Of a DNA stretch of 16,498 nucleotides, positions 13,935 to 16,498 are shown piece by piece. A program made the translations under genes and the position numbers. Source of the DNA: Gemmobacter sp. Lineage in GTDB: Bacteria; Pseudomonadota; Alphaproteobacteria; Rhodobacterales; Rhodobacteraceae. Below the pieces are notes generated by a model. It had not been told where the DNA came from, made no database searches, and saw only the letters and a list, made by a program, of their open reading frames with translations. The stretch is taken from the NCBI GenBank assembly GCA_030656535.1, contig JAUSPL010000042.1, forward strand, positions 1 to 16,498, given 5' to 3'. Every line of letters starts with the position of its first letter. The stretch's first letter is position 1.

Positions 13935-14405
13935 TTACGCAGCCCCCATCCGCAACGCGCGGTCCAGCGCATCCAGGAATCGCGAGCGGTCTTCGCGTCC
14001 AAACGTCTTGCCACCGCCCTGCCGGAACGGATCAGCGGCGCGCAGGTCGGCCATCAGATCGCGCGTCGCCAGCACATTGCCGATGTTGGCCTGGGTCAGC
14101 GGTTCGCCGTTGTGCTTTATGACCCGCGCCCCTGCCGCGACGCATTTGGCGGCCAAGGGAATATCGCCGGTAACCACGACATCGCCCGGCCCTGCGCGAT
14201 CTGCGATCCACTTGTCAGCCTCGTCCGGGCCATCGGGCACATAGATCATCTGGACACGCGGGTCCGCCGAAGGGCGAATGCCGCCGTTCGACACCATCGC
14301 CACGCGCACATCATGGCGCGCAGCCACCCGTTCGACCTCGGCCTTTACCGGACAGGCGTCGGCATCGACGTAGATGCGCCAGCCGCTGTTTTCAACTTGC
14401 CCCAA
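13935..14405 (-). CDS. YaiI/YqxD family protein (UPF0178/DUF188, PIN/NYN-like)
   Basis: A 156-aa protein of the widespread DUF188 family, near the length of E. coli YaiI. It begins IYVDADACPVK (conserved acidic nuclease-like motif), then MVSNGGIRPS, YVPDGPDEADKWIADRAGPGDVVVTGDIPLA, LAAKCVAAGARVIKHNGEPLT and the C-terminal DLMADLRAADPFRQGGGKTFGREDRSRFLDALDRAL. The fold suggests an RNA- or nucleic-acid-processing role, but no function is established. No ATG lies at the expected position. A TTG at 14405 with GGAGG 6 nt upstream gives the right length and is the probable start; the ATG at 14462 would add 19 residues overlapping the esterase gene. It sits 34 nt after the S-formylglutathione hydrolase stop. 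Confidence 0.9.
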   Translation of the reverse strand: MGQVENSGWRIYVDADACPVKAEVERVAARHDVRVAMVSNGGIRPSADPRVQMIYVPDGPDEADKWIADRAGPGDVVVTGDIPLAAKCVAAGARVIKHNGEPLTQANIGNVLATRDLMADLRAADPFRQGGGKTFGREDRSRFLDALDRALRMGAA

Positions 14406-14439
14406 ACACCACCTCCGCCATCCGGCACTGGCGCAACCT

Positions 14440-15270
14440 TCACCCTTGCAGAGCATCCGCATGGAAGTTCACGTGATCTTCAATGAAGCTTGCCACAAAG
14501 AAATAGCTGTGGTCATACCCCTTTTGCATCCGGAACGTTGCCGCCTGACGCCGCAGTGCAATCGCCTCGGCCAAGGCTTCGGGCTTCAACAGGTCCAGAA
14601 ACTGGTCAGACGCGCCCTGGTCGATCAACATGGGTCCGTCAAAGCCGCGCTTGCGCATCAGCATCGTCGCATCATGGGGCGCCCATTTCGATTCGTCCGC
14701 GCCAAGATAGGCACTGAATTGTTTGCGCCCCCAGTCCGAAGCCGAAGGGTTGGCAATCGGTGCGAACGCCGACACAGACCGGAACCTGCCGGGAAACCCC
14801 ATTGCAATGGTCAGCGCGCCATGACCGCCCATCGAATGGCCGGTGATCGCCTGAAGATCCTCTTCCAGAGGAAAGGTGCTGAACAACACGTCAGGCAGCT
14901 CGTCGGTCACATAATCCCACATCCGGTAATTTTGCGCCCAAGGCGTTTCCGTGGCATTGACATAGAACCCGGCGCCTTGGCCCAAGTCATAGGCCGGGTC
15001 ATCCGCCACGCCCACGCCACGCGGCGAGGTGTCCGGAAACACCAGCCCGATCCCGGCCTCGGCGGCCCACTTTTGCGCGCCTGCCTTGATCATCGCGTTT
15101 TCGTGGGTGCAGCTCAGTCCGGACAGATACCACAGCAGCGGCACCGGTTCGTCCTCGGCCTCGGCCGGCAGGAACAGACCAAAGGTCATGTCGCAGCCCG
15201 TTGCGTCCGAGGCATGGGAATATACCCCCTGCACGCCCCCAAACGCCCTGTTTTCGCTGATGGTTTTCAT
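14440..15270 (-). CDS. fghA: S-formylglutathione hydrolase
   Basis: A 276-aa esterase-D-family enzyme that hydrolyses S-formylglutathione to formate and glutathione, the last step of glutathione-dependent formaldehyde oxidation in the cytoplasm. Visible: LWYLSGLSCTHENAMIKAG (oxyanion region, about 47-65), FPDTSPRG, GAGFYVNATETPW (100-111), nucleophile Ser146 in GHSMGGHGAL, Asp222 in QGASDQFL and His254 in GYDHSYFF. Length and motifs match the family throughout. The ATG at 15270 has AAAGGGGA upstream, and the gene starts 12 nt after the AEC transporter stop, so the two are co-transcribed. The glutathione-dependent formaldehyde dehydrogenase is not in this window. Confidence 0.96.
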   Translation of the reverse strand: MKTISENRAFGGVQGVYSHASDATGCDMTFGLFLPAEAEDEPVPLLWYLSGLSCTHENAMIKAGAQKWAAEAGIGLVFPDTSPRGVGVADDPAYDLGQGAGFYVNATETPWAQNYRMWDYVTDELPDVLFSTFPLEEDLQAITGHSMGGHGALTIAMGFPGRFRSVSAFAPIANPSASDWGRKQFSAYLGADESKWAPHDATMLMRKRGFDGPMLIDQGASDQFLDLLKPEALAEAIALRRQAATFRMQKGYDHSYFFVASFIEDHVNFHADALQG

Positions 15271-15282
15271 CTCGGTCCCCTT

Positions 15283-16209
15283 TCAGCCCGCTATCCAGGC
15301 AATCACAGCGGTCACTGTCACGATACTGACCGCCGTCGAAATCAATATAGAGGCCGAAACCCGTTGCGGGGCCACCCCGTAATGTGCCGCCAGAATATAG
15401 ACATTCCCGGCCACCGGCAGTGACGCTGCAACGATCATGACCCCTGCGGCCTCGCGCTCGACCTTGAACACCACCAGCGCCGCAAAGGCCACCGCCAAAG
15501 GATGCAGCACCAGCTTTGCAAACGACAGCCAGATCGCAACGCCCATCCGTTCGGCCGAACGCCCGGCCAGCGACGCGCCAATGGCAAACAACGCACCCGG
15601 GGTCGCGGCGGCACCCAGAATGCCCAGAAAATCATTGACCGGCGCGGGCACAGCCCATCCCGTCGTCCCCCATATCAGCCCAAGCCCCATGGACACAATC
15701 ATCGGGTTCTTGATCAGCCCCAGACCCAAGGCACGGAACACCGAAAGGCTCATCCGTCCTTCGCGTGAGGCCGTGATGATCAGCGTGATCAAGCTGGAGA
15801 AAACGATCATGTCCAGCGCCAGAACCATCAGCACAGGCCCAGCCGCCTGTGGGCCAAGCAACACGACCAGCATCGGAACGCCCAAAAACCCTGTATTGCC
15901 GATAATGGCGCACTGGGCCTCGATCGCGGCTTCCTCGACCGGCACGCGGCGCATGAGGGCTGCGGCCATTGCCACCCCATAGACCACGCCACAGGCCGAA
16001 AGATACGCCATCACAAAGCGGGGGTCGTAAAGCTCGGCAACCTGCAAATTGGCGGCGAACCGAAAAAGCATGGCCGACAACGCGAAGTAAAACACAAACT
16101 TGGTCAGCCAGGCCGTCGCTTCGGGCGGGTAAATGCGAACGCGCCCGGCCCAGTAGCCCAGCCCGATCAGTGCAAAGAACGGCAGGGTTTTTAGCAAGAT
16201 GGGCAGCAT
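15283..16209 (-). CDS. AEC-family (auxin efflux carrier-like) transporter
   Basis: A 308-aa inner-membrane protein with about ten TM helices in two five-helix halves separated by a charged loop (ASREGRMS, about 155). AEC/BASS-fold hallmarks are the N-terminal LPFFALIGLGYWAGR, QCAIIGNTGFLGVPML (the broken-helix N-G/GxP element of half one), and ASLPVAGNVYILAAHYG near the C-terminus (half two). Bacterial members move organic acids such as malonate or malate, among other compounds; substrate unknown here. It is the first gene of the unit with fghA. A 27-bp inverted repeat lies just upstream, and the Shine-Dalgarno is weak. Confidence 0.92.
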   Translation of the reverse strand: MLPILLKTLPFFALIGLGYWAGRVRIYPPEATAWLTKFVFYFALSAMLFRFAANLQVAELYDPRFVMAYLSACGVVYGVAMAAALMRRVPVEEAAIEAQCAIIGNTGFLGVPMLVVLLGPQAAGPVLMVLALDMIVFSSLITLIITASREGRMSLSVFRALGLGLIKNPMIVSMGLGLIWGTTGWAVPAPVNDFLGILGAAATPGALFAIGASLAGRSAERMGVAIWLSFAKLVLHPLAVAFAALVVFKVEREAAGVMIVAASLPVAGNVYILAAHYGVAPQRVSASILISTAVSIVTVTAVIAWIAG

Positions 16210-16222
16210 AGGCTCGGACTAT

Positions 16223-16249
16223 GTGAAACGGGCGCCGCCAAAGTTTCAC
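16223..16249. promoter_or_regulatory. GTGAAAC-N13-GTTTCAC inverted repeat upstream of the AEC gene
   Basis: Exact 7-bp half-sites at 16223-16229 and 16243-16249 are separated by 13 bp, 14 nt before the AEC start codon. The symmetry and position suit a dimeric repressor operator or a leader hairpin. No regulator gene lies next to it in the window. Confidence 0.45.
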
Positions 16250-16269
16250 GCCCGCGCGCCAAGCGCAAC

Positions 16270-16289
16270 CCGCAAGCAATGCCTTGCGG
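16270..16289. promoter_or_regulatory. CCGCAAG/CTTGCGG hairpin in the AEC upstream region
   Basis: CCGCAAG (16270-16276), a 6-nt loop and CTTGCGG (16283-16289) form a perfect 7-bp stem. A further CTTGCGGG follows at about 16297. This 219-bp gap (16210-16428) holds no credible gene. Function unknown. Confidence 0.35.
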
Positions 16290-16397
16290 AAATACCCTTG
16301 CGGGCGCCAATGCCGTGGCGCATGGCGCGTCACGCAGCCAATCTCGTTCAACGACGGCGTACCGCCCATATGCAGGCGACACGCCAAACGTGATCAA

Positions 16398-16422
16398 CGG
16401 GCGGAAAACCTAGCACCGCCCG
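16398..16422 (-). terminator. Probable terminator of the amino-acid ABC transporter operon
   Basis: Read on the minus strand, CGGGCGG, an 11-nt loop (TGCTAGGTTTT) and CCGCCCG form a perfect 7-bp GC stem starting 6 nt after the ABC ATPase stop codon. TTGATC follows rather than a long U-run, so termination strength is uncertain, but the position directly behind the gene supports the call. Confidence 0.6.
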
Positions 16423-16428
16423 CCTGTT

Positions 16429-16498
16429 TCAGTGACCAAGGATCTGACTGAGGAACAGCTTGGTCCGATCGCTTTGCGGGTTGTTGAAGAACTCTTTT
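16429..16498 (-). CDS. C-terminus of a polar amino-acid ABC transporter ATP-binding protein (runs off the right edge)
   Basis: The last 23 residues read KEFFNNPQSDRTKLFLSQIL-GH, the characteristic C-terminal end of GlnQ/AapP/BztD-type ATPases (FFxNPQxxRTKxFLxQIL). These energise import of glutamate, glutamine and related amino acids. The ATP-binding motifs lie outside the window. The gene ends in TGA at 16429-16431 and is followed by a terminator-like stem. Confidence 0.85.
   Translation of the reverse strand, partial: KEFFNNPQSDRTKLFLSQILGH

Noticed and set aside
1..16498. CRISPR array, tRNA or rRNA genes, phage genes
   Set aside because: No regularly spaced repeats, cloverleaf-like sequences, rRNA signatures or phage structural proteins were seen on either strand.

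Overview
The window is GC-rich, densely packed bacterial DNA. Its gene content fits an alphaproteobacterium of the Rhodobacterales (Roseobacter/Rhodobacter group): a glutathione-dependent formaldehyde pathway esterase, the tail of a Bzt/Aap-type amino-acid ABC transporter ATPase, an EamA exporter operon, a YaiI/DUF188 protein and a Slam/TbpB-like lipoprotein pair. The placement is inferred from protein character; no rRNA or other marker gene is present.

Left part (1-3733): a leftward operon encodes a diverged N-acetylmuramoyl-alanine-amidase-like protein, an animal-type haem peroxidase without a signal peptide, and the first 21 residues of another protein. It is divergent, across a 303-bp spacer, from a stand-alone YcaO-domain protein. 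YcaO enzymes activate peptide backbone amides with ATP, usually in RiPP biosynthesis. With an oxidative enzyme and an odd amidase-fold protein next to it, this is the best candidate here for an undescribed system. No precursor peptide or partner protein is visible inside the window.

3765-5978: a leftward lipoprotein gene (Gly-rich linker plus a TbpB-like small beta-barrel) is followed by its likely dedicated outer-membrane translocator of the Slam family. A perfect 12-bp hairpin separates the two.

6105-10353: a rightward two-component system has a membrane histidine kinase (PDZ-like sensor region, several TM segments, NarL-type kinase core) and a NarL/FixJ response regulator. An IS110-family element in the opposite orientation has split the pair. 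Its transposase is interrupted by an in-frame TGA and appears to lack one catalytic Asp. The long non-coding end, where a bridge RNA would lie, is present.

10422-13826: a tight leftward four-gene operon with overlapping stop/start codons: EamA transporter, YihX-like HAD phosphatase, ornithine-cyclodeaminase/mu-crystallin-family dehydrogenase and a membrane-anchored alpha/beta hydrolase. The substrate is unknown.

13935-16498: a leftward cluster of AEC-family transporter, S-formylglutathione hydrolase and a YaiI/DUF188 protein with a TTG start. After a terminator-like hairpin comes the C-terminus of an amino-acid ABC transporter ATPase that runs off the right edge.
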